Source of the DNA: Synergistaceae bacterium
GTDB taxonomy: Bacteria; Synergistota; Synergistia; Synergistales; Aminobacteriaceae
Assembly (NCBI GenBank): GCA_009776565.1
Contig: WRNQ01000070.1
Coordinates: 2,468-7,610 of the forward strand
Length of the DNA stretch: 5,143 bases
Direction: 5' to 3'
Part shown: positions 4,707-5,143 of the stretch, piece by piece
Numbering within the stretch: position 1 is the stretch's first letter
How the letters are laid out: each line of letters opens with the position of its first letter
The notes under the pieces: generated by a model
What the model saw: the letters and a program-made list of their open reading frames with translations, nothing else
Databases searched by the model: none
Told to the model about the DNA's origin: nothing
Translations under genes and position numbers: made by a program

Positions 4707-5143
4707 ATGTTTAGAAATATTTTTTACAAAATCACTCAGATTTTTTTCAGAATAATCCTTATAATTTATAACAGGGTGTCCGTTAAATGGGAAGCTCCCC
4801 TGCCTGAAAGCGGCAGATATATAGTTGCAGCTAACCACTGCAGCAATCTTGATCCTTTGGTTATTGGCGCAAATTTTCCGAGGCAGCTTAAATACCTCTC
4901 AAAAAGCGAGTTATTTCATAACTTTTTTCTCGGGGGCGCCATTCGCATGTTAGGAGGAGTTCCGGTAATACAGGAAGACAGAAATGCCGCTGCTTCCGCG
5001 CTGAAAGCTTTGTTAAACCTTTTACAGGAAGGAAATTCGGTGATTTTATTCCCCGAAGGATCTCGTTCTCCGGATGGAAAATTGAAACCACTGGAGGGCG
5101 GAACTGCCCTCATTTCAATAAAGTCCGGAGTTCCCATAATTCC
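4707..5143 (+). CDS. plsC: 1-acyl-sn-glycerol-3-phosphate acyltransferase (N-terminal part, cut by right window edge)
   Basis: PlsC acylates lysophosphatidic acid at the membrane surface to give phosphatidic acid, the precursor of all glycerophospholipids. The frame opens at ATG 4707 and is still open after 145 codons at the window end. A hydrophobic amphipathic segment (about 5-20, rich in I, F and L) would anchor it to the inner membrane. The acyltransferase motif NHCSNLDP (43-50) contains the catalytic H44-x4-D49 pair. Block II is KSELF with GGVPVI (66-88), and the glycerophosphate-binding FPEGSRSPDGKL is at 115-126. GGAAGGATAGGG just upstream provides the ribosome binding site (AAGGA or TAGGGA). 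The 20-base gap after cmk implies the same transcript and fits the known cmk-plsC link. In related genomes ispH often follows, so it may lie just beyond this edge. Exact acyl donor (acyl-ACP or acyl-CoA) is not visible. Confidence 0.92.
   Translation, partial: MFRNIFYKITQIFFRIILIIYNRVSVKWEAPLPESGRYIVAANHCSNLDPLVIGANFPRQLKYLSKSELFHNFFLGGAIRMLGGVPVIQEDRNAAASALKALLNLLQEGNSVILFPEGSRSPDGKLKPLEGGTALISIKSGVPII

Noticed and set aside
4479..5137. Several minus-strand frames over cmk and plsC
   Set aside because: They are antisense shadows of clear plus-strand genes, with no family motifs.

Overview
This window is a compact bacterial housekeeping operon read left to right, with a long divergent spacer and the start of one regulator gene on its left. 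Base composition is moderate and slightly AT-rich. Most genes have strong GGAGG-type ribosome binding sites, and their spacings are short or overlapping. The gene order trpS-scpA-scpB-rluB-cmk-plsC, the four-cysteine TrpRS and the AfsR/SARP-like regulator fit a member of the Synergistota best. This is inferred from recalled gene order and protein character, not from a search; Thermotogota or a deep Bacillota lineage cannot be excluded.

Layout. Positions 1-458, minus strand: the first 152 codons of a winged-helix plus BTAD (AfsR/SARP-like) regulator that runs off the left edge. Positions 459-854: a 396-base divergent spacer holding operator-like dyads, a long GC-rich palindrome and weak promoter candidates. 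Positions 855-4686: trpS, scpA, scpB, rluB and cmk, all on the plus strand. trpS and scpA overlap by one base, scpA and scpB by about 47 bases, and scpB and rluB by about 20 bases. A 105-base gap with a heptanucleotide tandem repeat separates rluB from cmk. plsC begins 20 bases after cmk and runs off the right edge.

How the genes relate. TrpRS charges tRNA-Trp. ScpA and ScpB are the kleisin and winged-helix subunits of the SMC condensin that organises and segregates the chromosome. RluB modifies rRNA. Cmk phosphorylates CMP and dCMP, and PlsC makes phosphatidic acid, which together feed CDP-diacylglycerol and phospholipid synthesis. The operon therefore links translation, chromosome segregation and membrane synthesis, which suggests growth-linked co-expression rather than one pathway.

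I see no mobile element with a transposase, no CRISPR array, no tRNA or rRNA gene, and no convincing new multi-gene system. The points most worth a second look are the cysteine motif in TrpRS that matches an iron-sulfur cluster site, the palindrome and dyads in the divergent spacer, and the heptamer array upstream of cmk.
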